The notes under the pieces: model-generated
The model's input: the letters and a program-made list of their open reading frames with translations, nothing else
What the model was told of the DNA's origin: nothing
The model's database searches: none
Part shown: positions 1 to 8,773 of the stretch, piece by piece
Layout of the letters: each line of letters opens with the position of its first letter
Numbering within the stretch: position 1 is the stretch's first letter
Translations under genes and position numbers: made by a program
Source: an uncultured Bacteroidales bacterium
Lineage (GTDB): Bacteria > Bacteroidota > Bacteroidia > Bacteroidales > Muribaculaceae
Direction: 5' to 3'
Assembly: GCA_947573135.1 (NCBI GenBank)
Contig: CANPDU010000035.1
Coordinates: 1-35,607 of the forward strand
Length of the DNA stretch: 35,607 nucleotides

Positions 1-30
1 GTGAACCGAATTTATTTAATTTTTAACCCC

Positions 31-47
31 GTCCATTTTTAGTGGAC
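31..47. repeat. Short inverted repeat at the left edge, possible mobile-element end
   Basis: GTCCA (31-35) and TGGAC (43-47) form a perfect 5-bp inverted repeat around a T-rich 7-base loop. It lies just before the point (about 56) where the reading frame of the first gene opens without a start codon. An insertion-sequence end would explain both the hairpin and the missing gene start. No transposase is visible because the window begins here, so this is an inference from context. A short AT-rich hairpin can also arise by chance. Confidence 0.3.
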
Positions 48-118
48 AGTAGTGAAGTAAGGCATCGAAAAACAATCTTCTAAACCGACTACGCAAACAG
101 GCCGGCGACAACGAGGCT

Positions 119-2119
119 ATGGTGTTGTCGCGCAGCGGTCTTGCTGATGATGTGAAACCGGTATTCGAATTGCCTCTCACTGACAAATGCGGTGACCTCG
201 ACGGCCCGAACGGAGAGATGTGGTATTATACCGCGAGTCTGACTTATGAGTATAAGCAGATGAATGAGTTTTGGACCGATTATTTTCTGCGTCACTATGT
301 GTTCACTATCTACAATGAAGCCGGTGAGCTTGTCGGCACGGTCGAAGACGATATGCACTATGCTGACGACGAATTGCGAGTGCCTTATGTCGACCTTCTC
401 CCCGTAGTGACAAAGAAATTTTTCAACGATGATGACAACTATGAGGTTGCTGTCGGTTTTGCCGTCAACTCGACAACTCCGGGCATCAACCACTACCGTA
501 CGGTAGCTTATTCGATCGGAGGCGACAAGGACAGCAAGGGCAACAGCGCAATCGTAGCCACGATCCCTGAAATGGTTTCCGATGTGCTCGATGCTTCGGC
601 CGAAGGCGGCGAAGAGCGCTATATGATGGCAGTTATCAACAACAATATGGTGTTTGCCGACGGGGATGACAGCGACGAAGAAGAGACAGGCGAGGAATTC
701 TGGAACCGTCAGCTTTCTTATCAGTCGGAGGTTGTAGTCTATGACAGAGTCGGCGCCGACGGCAAGCCCCACGTGATATTCCGTCATACAACGCAACAGG
801 TCTGCATGCCCGGCGAACAGGAAGATACTCCGTTCATTATGTCTCTTAAAAATAGCCACGGCAGTTTCTATGTTTTTGCAAAATATAAAGAACCGCTTTA
901 CAATCCTTACTATAGCTCTGCCGACCCCGATATGAGCCAGCGGGAAAGCAATTCGCTCGTTATCGAACTTTACAAACTCAACGGCGATAAATTCGAACTC
1001 TGCCAGACAACAGAATATCCTTTTGTCAAGGATAACGCTGAGGACGTGATTGCCTCTTACTATGCTGTCGGCAACTTCCGTTATACGGCCGACATCATCT
1101 TTAACGCCGACGGGAAAGCTGACTTTTATATAACAAAACAGAATAAACTGGTCGGTAATGATGAGAGTTATATCAATTCCTATTATTTCGTCAGGGCTGA
1201 CGGCACTAAAGAGAAGACTGTTTTCGAAAACTGCACCAATTCACAGATGCTGAGCGGCGTCGCAGGTCACCCGGAGCAGTGTATGTTTGTGACTTACGAC
1301 AACGGATATATGTTCCATTTTGTCGACCTCCCCGAAGCGAAAGAAGTGGCAAGTATGTCAAATGTTTTTATGATTGACGACTTTTCAGATCCGGAATATC
1401 TTTTGGCCAATTGCGACCGCACCGCCTGCGGAAACAGCTACCGCTACGCTTTTGAAATGCGTATGCCTGACGAGGATGGCTATGGCCTTAAGATGCGCGT
1501 CGCATGGTTCGATGACAAATGTAATTTTGTCAACTACGATTATATCAACATGGGGCTTGATGTCCAGTATGCTGTACTATACCTTGACGGCACTGTGCTT
1601 CAGCCTGACTTCTTCTACAAAGACAAAACCGGCAAACGTGAATATATGCTGCTGCTCAAACGTGACACCGGTGACGGTCTTATTGAAGAGCAGCTTCTTA
1701 TAGGCCAGGTGACCGATGAGGCTAATCCCGCAGGTCAGGATATCAGGCTCTTTACCCCTGACAGCGAGAAGGGCGCGCTCGGCAGCATAGTGGTATATGC
1801 TTTAACTGAAGAACCTCACCTCAATGTGGGTTACAAAAAAACTGAAGCCGAACTTACAAAGTCGCGTGAATGCTATGCCCTCGAAGTATACAATATGCCT
1901 TTCGGCAGCGACGACACCGGAGCCGTAGACGAAATCATAGTCGGCGACGGTATATCCTTCGACGGCAAGGTAGTCACCGCTGCGGGTGAGATATCGGTAT
2001 ATGACGTTTACGGAGTAGAGGTTGCATCGGGCGTCAACTCTGTAGCTGTCGACGGTCTGCAGGCCGGTGTGTATGTCATTTCGGCGGCAGAAAAAACCTG
2101 CAAGATTTTTGTGAAATAA
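119..2119 (+). CDS. Large secreted protein with C-terminal Por-type sorting tail, 5'-truncated
   Basis: I do not recognise a named family for the body of this protein. The last ~65 residues (602-666) look like a Por/type IX secretion sorting domain: a short beta-rich module with the motifs ISVYDVYGVEV and GLQAGVYVI and a basic ending KIFVK. Such proteins carry an N-terminal signal peptide, but the ATG at 119 yields none. The same frame is open and protein-like upstream to codon 56 (residues SKASKNNLLNRL, then RKQAGDNEA), contains no start codon there, and is closed by TGA at 53-55. The true start is therefore probably lost and 119 is only the first internal ATG. An acidic stretch lies near residue 185 (DGDDSDEEETGEE). 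The C10 protease gene follows 14 bases downstream, so the two may be co-transcribed. The protein may be non-functional if no start survives outside the window. Confidence 0.7.
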   Translation: MVLSRSGLADDVKPVFELPLTDKCGDLDGPNGEMWYYTASLTYEYKQMNEFWTDYFLRHYVFTIYNEAGELVGTVEDDMHYADDELRVPYVDLLPVVTKKFFNDDDNYEVAVGFAVNSTTPGINHYRTVAYSIGGDKDSKGNSAIVATIPEMVSDVLDASAEGGEERYMMAVINNNMVFADGDDSDEEETGEEFWNRQLSYQSEVVVYDRVGADGKPHVIFRHTTQQVCMPGEQEDTPFIMSLKNSHGSFYVFAKYKEPLYNPYYSSADPDMSQRESNSLVIELYKLNGDKFELCQTTEYPFVKDNAEDVIASYYAVGNFRYTADIIFNADGKADFYITKQNKLVGNDESYINSYYFVRADGTKEKTVFENCTNSQMLSGVAGHPEQCMFVTYDNGYMFHFVDLPEAKEVASMSNVFMIDDFSDPEYLLANCDRTACGNSYRYAFEMRMPDEDGYGLKMRVAWFDDKCNFVNYDYINMGLDVQYAVLYLDGTVLQPDFFYKDKTGKREYMLLLKRDTGDGLIEEQLLIGQVTDEANPAGQDIRLFTPDSEKGALGSIVVYALTEEPHLNVGYKKTEAELTKSRECYALEVYNMPFGSDDTGAVDEIIVGDGISFDGKVVTAAGEISVYDVYGVEVASGVNSVAVDGLQAGVYVISAAEKTCKIFVK

Positions 2120-2133
2120 TCGGTCGGTATTAT

Positions 2134-4638
2134 ATGATAAAAAATAAATATATCGCGGCTTGTGTGGCCTTGTTTGCCGTTTTTACGGCTGTCGCACGCC
2201 CGCTGACTCCCGACGAAGCGCTCGCTCGTCTTGACGAAGAAAGACCGGCAAGTGATGCAGCATCTGTCCGTGCACCACGAAAGGCGTCAGGCCTTCAGCT
2301 TGCCATGACACAGAAAACTCTCGCCGGCGATCCGGCTGTATATGTTTTCAATAATACAGACAACAAAGGTTATCTTGTTGTCAGCGCCGACGATACGGCT
2401 CGCCCGTTGCTCGGTTACTCAGACAGCGGATCGTTTCCTGAGCAGCTACCCCCCGCCATGCAATGGTGGCTTGAGGAATATGCGCGTCAGATTGAATATG
2501 CAACAGTGCATAAGACTGTAGCTCTGCCGCGCAAGACGATTGATAATTCTGATCGTAAAGCGATTGAGCCAATGCTAAAAACGAGCTGGGATCAGGATGC
2601 GCCTTACAACAGTCAGTGCCCTAAATATGGCACTGCCGAAACATATACCGGATGTGTTGCCACGGCGATGGCTCAGGTTATGAAATATTGGGAATATCCC
2701 GAGAAAGGACAGAATCGTATAAGCTACAATGCAACGACCGTCGGTCGTAGACTGACTCTCGACTTCTCCGCGCAACCGTTCGACTGGTCGAATATGCTTG
2801 ACGATTATGACGGAAACTACAATCAGGATCAGGCCGACGCTGTCGCTTATCTGATGAAGGCCTGCGGCTACTCGGTCAAGATGGACTATGGCACGGACTC
2901 GTCGGGCGCGCTTGCTATGAACATTGCGTCGGCGATGACTCACTTTTTCAAATATGACGATAATATAAATTATCAGCTGCGTGCCTATTACGGTTCTTAC
3001 GAGTGGGAGCAGATGATCTATGACAATCTCAATGAGGTTGGTCCGTTACTCTATGGCGGAGCGTCGACGATCGGCGGCGGACACTCCTTTGTCTGCGACG
3101 GTTATGACGGTGAAGGTTACTTCCACTTCAACTGGGGGTGGACCGGCATGAGCGACGGATATTTCAGCCTCGACGCTCTTAATCCTGACGCTCTCGGAAT
3201 AGGCGGAGGCACCGGCGGCGGATATAACTTCACTCAGGATGCCGTGTTCGGCATACGCCCCCCTACAGGCGATCCGGCCATAGAGAAAGATATTGTTATG
3301 ACCCAGCACGGTTCTCTTGCAGGTTATATCAGCAACGACAGCCTCAAGATCGATCTCTTTGCCGAAAACCAGGCCATGTGGGTCAACTATAATCCTTCTG
3401 CAATGAAGGTACGCTTTGGAGGTATAATCGAGCCTGAGGACGGCGGAGAAAAGATTAATGCCTACTTCGGTAAAATAAATTTCACCATTGAGCCGGGCTA
3501 CGGCACCGAACCAAAGGCGTGGAATGCCGGTATCTCACTGTCAGAGTTGAATCTGCCCGACGGAACATACAGACTCACTGCCGCAACCCAACGGTGGGAC
3601 ACCGACGGCGCTGAGTGGATACCTGTCCGTCCCGTTTATGGCTGCTATAACTATTTTAACTTCACCAAGAACGGTGACCGTTATACAGTTGATGTCAAAG
3701 ATGTCGACCGACTGCTTATTACTGACGGCAGCGTAGTCGGCGATCTCTATTACGGCATGCTGACAACGGTTGAAGTAACCGTAATCAATGAGTCGGACCA
3801 TGAGATGACACGCGGCTATGCTCCGCTGATCATTGTTGACGGTCAGCCTGTTTTAATGGGTGAAAGCATCTGTCTGACTGTTGGCCCCAATTCTACAGAG
3901 ACACGCCGCTGGACGACGTCGCTCTACGCGCTCCAGCAGTATTTTATGGTTGAGAGCGATATCGAGGCTCAGTTGACATTCTATGACGAGGGTACTTACG
4001 AAATCTTTTCTGATGATTTCATCAAGCCGGTCATACTTAAGCCAAATCCCGGTGCGCCCCGACTCTCGCTTTCAGGAGCTCCGAAGGTGACCAATGCCCA
4101 AAGCTCTGTGGTTGAAGAAGACTCGCGGATCAATTATCTTGTTGCCGACAAGCGCAATGTCGAGGTTTCGGCCAGAGTACGTCTGATCTCCGGTCTCTTC
4201 GGCTATCCTATGTTTGCATGTATAGTCGATGATGACAGTTCGATTCTGTCATATGGCGGCTACAATGTCATCATGAGCCGCAGTTTCGAAACCCATAATT
4301 TCTCGATTACTCTCGATTGTGCGACGGCCGAGGCCGGCAAGACTTACACACTGATGATGGGTTATGATTATGGCTCCAATATGATGCAGATCGACAATAA
4401 GTCGGCGCTTGTAACCTTCAGTGACACATCGGCCGGCATAGGCAATGTCAATGCAGGCAGCCAAGCCCTGAGCTTCACCGGTGATGAAGTGATCTGCGGA
4501 GGCTGTCATATAGAAATCTTCAATATGCAGGGCACTAAGGTTGCCGAAGGTGACGACAGCGTCACTGCTGGATCTCTTTCGCCGGGTGTCTATGTTGCTC
4601 ACGCCTGCGGCGAGGCACTCAAATTTGTCATACATTAA
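2134..4638 (+). CDS. C10 family cysteine protease (streptopain-like) with sorting tail
   Basis: This is a secreted papain-fold protease of MEROPS family C10 (streptococcal SpeB, Prevotella interpain, Porphyromonas periodontain). A signal peptide covers about residues 1-21. A propeptide resembling the Spi inhibitor domain follows (VYVFNNTDNKGYLVVSAD around 69-86, up to about 150). The catalytic Cys is C174 in YTGCVATAMAQ and the catalytic His is H317 in GGGHSFVCDGY. N333 and W334 (HFNWGWTG) match the Asn-Trp pair of SpeB, and the His-to-Asn spacing of 16 is also that of SpeB, so the active site looks intact. Beta-rich regions follow from about 390. A Por-type tail (about 771-834, IEIFNMQGTKV then LSPGVYVAHA) ends the protein, which is about twice the length of SpeB. 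It sits between two other sorting-tail proteins and may process them or host and dietary proteins; that role is inference. Confidence 0.92.
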   Translation: MIKNKYIAACVALFAVFTAVARPLTPDEALARLDEERPASDAASVRAPRKASGLQLAMTQKTLAGDPAVYVFNNTDNKGYLVVSADDTARPLLGYSDSGSFPEQLPPAMQWWLEEYARQIEYATVHKTVALPRKTIDNSDRKAIEPMLKTSWDQDAPYNSQCPKYGTAETYTGCVATAMAQVMKYWEYPEKGQNRISYNATTVGRRLTLDFSAQPFDWSNMLDDYDGNYNQDQADAVAYLMKACGYSVKMDYGTDSSGALAMNIASAMTHFFKYDDNINYQLRAYYGSYEWEQMIYDNLNEVGPLLYGGASTIGGGHSFVCDGYDGEGYFHFNWGWTGMSDGYFSLDALNPDALGIGGGTGGGYNFTQDAVFGIRPPTGDPAIEKDIVMTQHGSLAGYISNDSLKIDLFAENQAMWVNYNPSAMKVRFGGIIEPEDGGEKINAYFGKINFTIEPGYGTEPKAWNAGISLSELNLPDGTYRLTAATQRWDTDGAEWIPVRPVYGCYNYFNFTKNGDRYTVDVKDVDRLLITDGSVVGDLYYGMLTTVEVTVINESDHEMTRGYAPLIIVDGQPVLMGESICLTVGPNSTETRRWTTSLYALQQYFMVESDIEAQLTFYDEGTYEIFSDDFIKPVILKPNPGAPRLSLSGAPKVTNAQSSVVEEDSRINYLVADKRNVEVSARVRLISGLFGYPMFACIVDDDSSILSYGGYNVIMSRSFETHNFSITLDCATAEAGKTYTLMMGYDYGSNMMQIDNKSALVTFSDTSAGIGNVNAGSQALSFTGDEVICGGCHIEIFNMQGTKVAEGDDSVTAGSLSPGVYVAHACGEALKFVIH

Positions 4639-4693
4639 ACATTATATCTTGACTGTTCCGGATAATACTAATTTTTAATTTAATAACTTTCAG

Positions 4694-7600
4694 ATGAAAA
4701 AGCTTTATTTTATTGCGTTCATTATGTCGTTGCTTGCAAGCTTCGGGATCAGGGTTTCGGCTTACGAAGTGACGTACAGATGGAACATTCCGGGGGCTAT
4801 TGAGCTTCACGAGAATTCTGCTACCGGCGCGCTCATACAGCTTGCCGACGACGCGACCGAGTACACCTACACCAATACCGAGAGCGGCAGCTTCTACGCT
4901 ATTGCCAAGCCCGGTTACATAATTACCAAGATCGTCGCAGCCGGCGTTGAGCAGAAAGTGCCCGCACCGAGCAACTATGGTTCGGTGTGGGGACCGTTTA
5001 TCACCGAGTCAAACGCTTCGAAATACAGCCCTGCCGAGATTACTCTCGAAGAAGTTGAATACAACATTCCGATGAAGCTGACCATCGAGAACGGAGCCAA
5101 CGATATCTATATGCAGTATGGCCCGCTCAACAAACGTCTCGAAATCGCAAACGGCGAACAGACTGTCTATTTCAGCAAATATGACACGAACTGTTATATC
5201 GGCGGTCAGAACGGCCTTGCTTCAGCTGACATATACAATATTGAAGTCAACGGTGAGAAACTGACACTGCCTTACTCGTTCTCGACCCAATATCAGTTTA
5301 CGCCAGTCGAGAATGCTGAAATTAAGATTCGGGCATATGAAGGAGAGGAAGTGGTAAGGAATAAATATATCCTGTCGTTCGAAGCTCCCGAGGGTGCTGT
5401 GATAAGTGTGTTTGACCGCACTACTTCAGGAGGACTTATCACCGATCTGACTGAAGAAAACCTTACTTTCAACGAAGGTGATCTGATACAGGTAAACTTC
5501 AATCCCGACTTTGAGTTCACAACTCTTACTGTCAACGGCGAAGACTATCTTGAAGAGCTCTACAGCAACAATATTTCATTTAAAATTACCGCCGATACAA
5601 AAATCAAGGCCGAAGGCGCCGTCAAGCAGTACGGCACAGTAGAATTCACTGCCTATGTTATCAATCCCGAGGGCGTCAAACTCTATCAGGGCGGATACCA
5701 GCAGAATCTTTTCGAAGGTGCGGCCACTGAAACGACATCGGAAGATATTACCGTGGGCGACTGCACATTCCCGGCCGGGACGACTTATATTCTTCATCCC
5801 GTAGCAGGCGAAAAAAATCCTCAGATTTTTGTAGAGGCTAATGACGGATGGTATATCAAGACTGTCCTCGCGGCCGATGAACCGGGCAGCTCAAGCTTCG
5901 GAATACAGACTGGCGCCATCAACAGTGAATATAACGGCACTACATTCTATGTCATTGCCGAAAAATATGAGACTCCCGCCAAACTTGATATTATAGTTCC
6001 TGCAAGCGGTTATATGTTCAGGTGTAACCCTGCTTTGTCACAGAACTGGGAGAATCCCATGACTCAATACTCTCTTAAGGAAGGACGCAATACGATCAGC
6101 TATCTGCCGGGTTACCACGATCCGTTCAATTTTGCCTTCACTGAAGAGGCTATGGTTCTCTATGTCGACGGTGTCGCACAGGAAGCTGACGAAAACGGCC
6201 GTTATCAGCTCGCTCCGGTCTTTGACGCAGCAACCGGTGTCTACTCCACAGCTATCGTAGTTGACGGCACAGCCAAGACATATGCTGTTACATTCAAGGG
6301 AGACGCCATCGCAGCCGGCGATATCTACTACGGTACAGCACGCAAGGCAGTCACTCTCGACAGCAACAACCGCACAACCGTGCTTGCGGGCATGGTTCTC
6401 GGCTTCAAACTGCCGGAAGGTTCTCAGGCAGTCGTTGCAACCCAGAACGATTCAAAGACCTATACTTCGGCCGATGCCGATGCTGCGGGCTACATCGTTA
6501 TTACTCCCGAAGCTTCGACTGTAGTGACCGTTGAAGCAGCCGCTTCTACTTCTCAGCTTGTGCCTGTCATACTCAATCCCTCTGACGGCGCTGTCGTAAG
6601 AAGCATATCGACTGTCAAGGTGATGGTTGCAGTTCCTGAAAACTACGATCCTTATAATATGGATGAAGACGCCCTTTCTAAAATCACGCTCACTGCAGAA
6701 GACGGTGCAGTCTGCCATCCTGCCGCACTTGGCGACGTCGGTATGACTTCTGACGAGTCGATGTATGAGATGCCGCTCCTTTTTGAGCCTGCAATCACCG
6801 AGGCCGGCAAGTACACACTGACCATTCCTGCCGAAGTGTTCTACCAGACCAGCTGGGACGAAGAAAGCCAGTCATTCAAGAAGCCTGAAGGAAGTTATGC
6901 CAATGCGGCCGTAACAGCTGAATATACTGTCGATCCGAGTGTTATTTCCGGTCTGTCGAAATTTACTCTCACTCCGGCTTCTGAATCAACTGTAGGCTCG
7001 ATTGAGACAATCTTTATTGACTTCCCTGACTTAGCCCGCAGTTTCAATGCAATTACTCCCGAAGCGCTGGAAATTACCAACGGTGTCACCGTTCATACCT
7101 GTGCAGTTGCTCTTGACTGGACTAAAGAGACTCTCTGCTTCAAGATCGTTCCCGTCGATGCGGATTATGAACCCGTTGTAATAAGCGAGTTCGGCGACTG
7201 GACGCTCACCATCCCGGCAGGATCATTCCAGCTCGACGGCGACAGTAACCCTGAGATAATAGCCAAGTACACTATAGGCGAAGTCGAGTCTTCTTATATC
7301 CTCGATCCCTCGACTGACTCAACTGTATTCAATCTCGGCACAATAAAAGTAACTTTCAAAAACGCAACCGAAATCACGTATAACGACGAGATCATCACTC
7401 TTGAAAACGATGATTTCTCAGCCGAGGCCGATTATGTAGATTATGACGGCAACGTTGCGACGCTTTATTTCACGGCTCCTGAAGAAGCCGGAGACTACAC
7501 TCTCACCGTTCCCGCCGGATCATTCACCGTCGACGGCAACCCGAGTGAACTGATTACTGCAGTCTACCATTTCGAACCGGCTTATGTCCTTAATCCTGCG

Positions 7601-8689
7601 CCGATGTCTCAGATAGAGAATGTAAGTGATATCACCATAAGTTTCCCGGCGTTCACAAATGTTGAGTTTGTAGGAGATGCATATCAGGTGCTCGCCATGG
7701 CAGGCATGAGTTCAGCGATATTCCTTGAGGCTGTTCCGGTTGAAGGCGCCGATGTGCCCACTTTCAAGTTCTTGCCGGCAGATGAAACGGCTCAACTGCC
7801 TAACGGTCTGATTACACTTAATATCGAAGAAGGTGTGTTCTCGCTCGACGGAACTGCCAGCCCTGCGGTCAAAGCTTATTATAATCTCAGTGGTCCCGTA
7901 AGCACAGACTGGACGGTTTCACCCGATAAGTGCATAATATATGATGAATTCTTCATTGGCGGTACAATCGTGTTTGACGAGAATGTCAGTGTTTCGCGCG
8001 GCGAAAATTATGACAATATCACAATTTCGCTTAATGATACGCCGCTGAGTCTCACCGATAATGTCGGCATAGAAGCCAACTATTTTATGATCAATGTATT
8101 CGAGAATATTGCGCTTGGCGAGCTAAAGGTTCATATTCCGGCCGGGGCACTCAGCCTCTCGGGAACTCCCTGCACAGAAATCGATTACACATGGACAATT
8201 ATTGAAAATAGAGAGTTTGATTGTGTCATCACTCCGGGTGCCGGCGATGTCACCAATCTTAGCACTGTCACTGTCGAATTCCCCACTGCTACGTCGGCTG
8301 ACGTATTCTTGACAAGCGGTGTGTTCATGCGTTCGACTGATTATGACTATAAGTGCTCGTTCACGGGCGTTATTGAACAAGTCGAAGATGCCGAGCATCC
8401 GACCTTCAGGATATCGTTCAGCAACAGCTATGGTGTACCGTCGAAACTCACTGACTATGTGCTCCAGATTTCTGCCGGTACATTTACACTTGATGAATAT
8501 TACTCTAATGAGGAAGTTAATGTCAACTATACTCTCAACGAATCTTCCGGTATTGAGGATATCTTGGCTGGCGAAAATGGCGAAGTCACAATCTATACGC
8601 TCCAGGGCATCAAGCTCAATGTTGAGTGGAAGAATCTTCCTGCAGGCTTCTATATCGTAAACGGTAAGAAAGTTTATAAAAACAACTGA
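4694..8689 (+). CDS. Giant secreted repeat protein with Ig-like modules and sorting tail
   Basis: The function is unknown. A signal peptide covers about 1-23 (MKKLYFIAFIMSLLASFGI, then RVSA). Residues about 620-1284 hold six tandem modules of roughly 100-130 residues, starting near 622, 756, 866, 963, 1072 and 1176. Each opens with a (V/I/L)xP motif (VILNPSDG, FTLTPASES, YILDPSTDS, YVLNPAPMS, WTVSPDKC, CVITPGAGD), and most close with a 'LTIPAG-F-LDG' type strand pair (LTIPAGSFQLDGD, LTVPAGSFTVDGN, VHIPAGALSLSG). This is the pattern expected of Ig-like beta-sandwiches. The N-terminal half also seems internally duplicated. A short sorting tail (VTIYTLQGIKLN, then LPAGFYIVNGKKVYK) ends it. The gene is 55 bases after the C10 protease gene and is followed by a strong terminator. 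A surface adhesin or a binding scaffold is plausible but unproven. Confidence 0.85.
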   Translation: MKKLYFIAFIMSLLASFGIRVSAYEVTYRWNIPGAIELHENSATGALIQLADDATEYTYTNTESGSFYAIAKPGYIITKIVAAGVEQKVPAPSNYGSVWGPFITESNASKYSPAEITLEEVEYNIPMKLTIENGANDIYMQYGPLNKRLEIANGEQTVYFSKYDTNCYIGGQNGLASADIYNIEVNGEKLTLPYSFSTQYQFTPVENAEIKIRAYEGEEVVRNKYILSFEAPEGAVISVFDRTTSGGLITDLTEENLTFNEGDLIQVNFNPDFEFTTLTVNGEDYLEELYSNNISFKITADTKIKAEGAVKQYGTVEFTAYVINPEGVKLYQGGYQQNLFEGAATETTSEDITVGDCTFPAGTTYILHPVAGEKNPQIFVEANDGWYIKTVLAADEPGSSSFGIQTGAINSEYNGTTFYVIAEKYETPAKLDIIVPASGYMFRCNPALSQNWENPMTQYSLKEGRNTISYLPGYHDPFNFAFTEEAMVLYVDGVAQEADENGRYQLAPVFDAATGVYSTAIVVDGTAKTYAVTFKGDAIAAGDIYYGTARKAVTLDSNNRTTVLAGMVLGFKLPEGSQAVVATQNDSKTYTSADADAAGYIVITPEASTVVTVEAAASTSQLVPVILNPSDGAVVRSISTVKVMVAVPENYDPYNMDEDALSKITLTAEDGAVCHPAALGDVGMTSDESMYEMPLLFEPAITEAGKYTLTIPAEVFYQTSWDEESQSFKKPEGSYANAAVTAEYTVDPSVISGLSKFTLTPASESTVGSIETIFIDFPDLARSFNAITPEALEITNGVTVHTCAVALDWTKETLCFKIVPVDADYEPVVISEFGDWTLTIPAGSFQLDGDSNPEIIAKYTIGEVESSYILDPSTDSTVFNLGTIKVTFKNATEITYNDEIITLENDDFSAEADYVDYDGNVATLYFTAPEEAGDYTLTVPAGSFTVDGNPSELITAVYHFEPAYVLNPAPMSQIENVSDITISFPAFTNVEFVGDAYQVLAMAGMSSAIFLEAVPVEGADVPTFKFLPADETAQLPNGLITLNIEEGVFSLDGTASPAVKAYYNLSGPVSTDWTVSPDKCIIYDEFFIGGTIVFDENVSVSRGENYDNITISLNDTPLSLTDNVGIEANYFMINVFENIALGELKVHIPAGALSLSGTPCTEIDYTWTIIENREFDCVITPGAGDVTNLSTVTVEFPTATSADVFLTSGVFMRSTDYDYKCSFTGVIEQVEDAEHPTFRISFSNSYGVPSKLTDYVLQISAGTFTLDEYYSNEEVNVNYTLNESSGIEDILAGENGEVTIYTLQGIKLNVEWKNLPAGFYIVNGKKVYKNN

Positions 8690-8711
8690 GACTGATCCTT
8701 AACAGACAATA

Positions 8712-8745
8712 AGCAAGGGCTGCGCCGTTCGGCGTAGCCCTTGCT
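8712..8745. terminator. Strong bidirectional intrinsic terminator
   Basis: AGCAAGGGCTGCGCC (8712-8726) pairs with GGCGTAGCCCTTGCT (8731-8745) around the 4-base loop GTTC, giving a 15-bp stem with one G-U pair. A T-rich stretch (GTTTCTT) follows on the + strand, and a weaker T-containing stretch follows on the - strand. It lies between two convergent genes (stops at 8689 and 8774), so it probably ends both transcripts. Confidence 0.85.
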
Positions 8746-8773
8746 GTTTCTTGCTGCTTACAATATAACTGGA

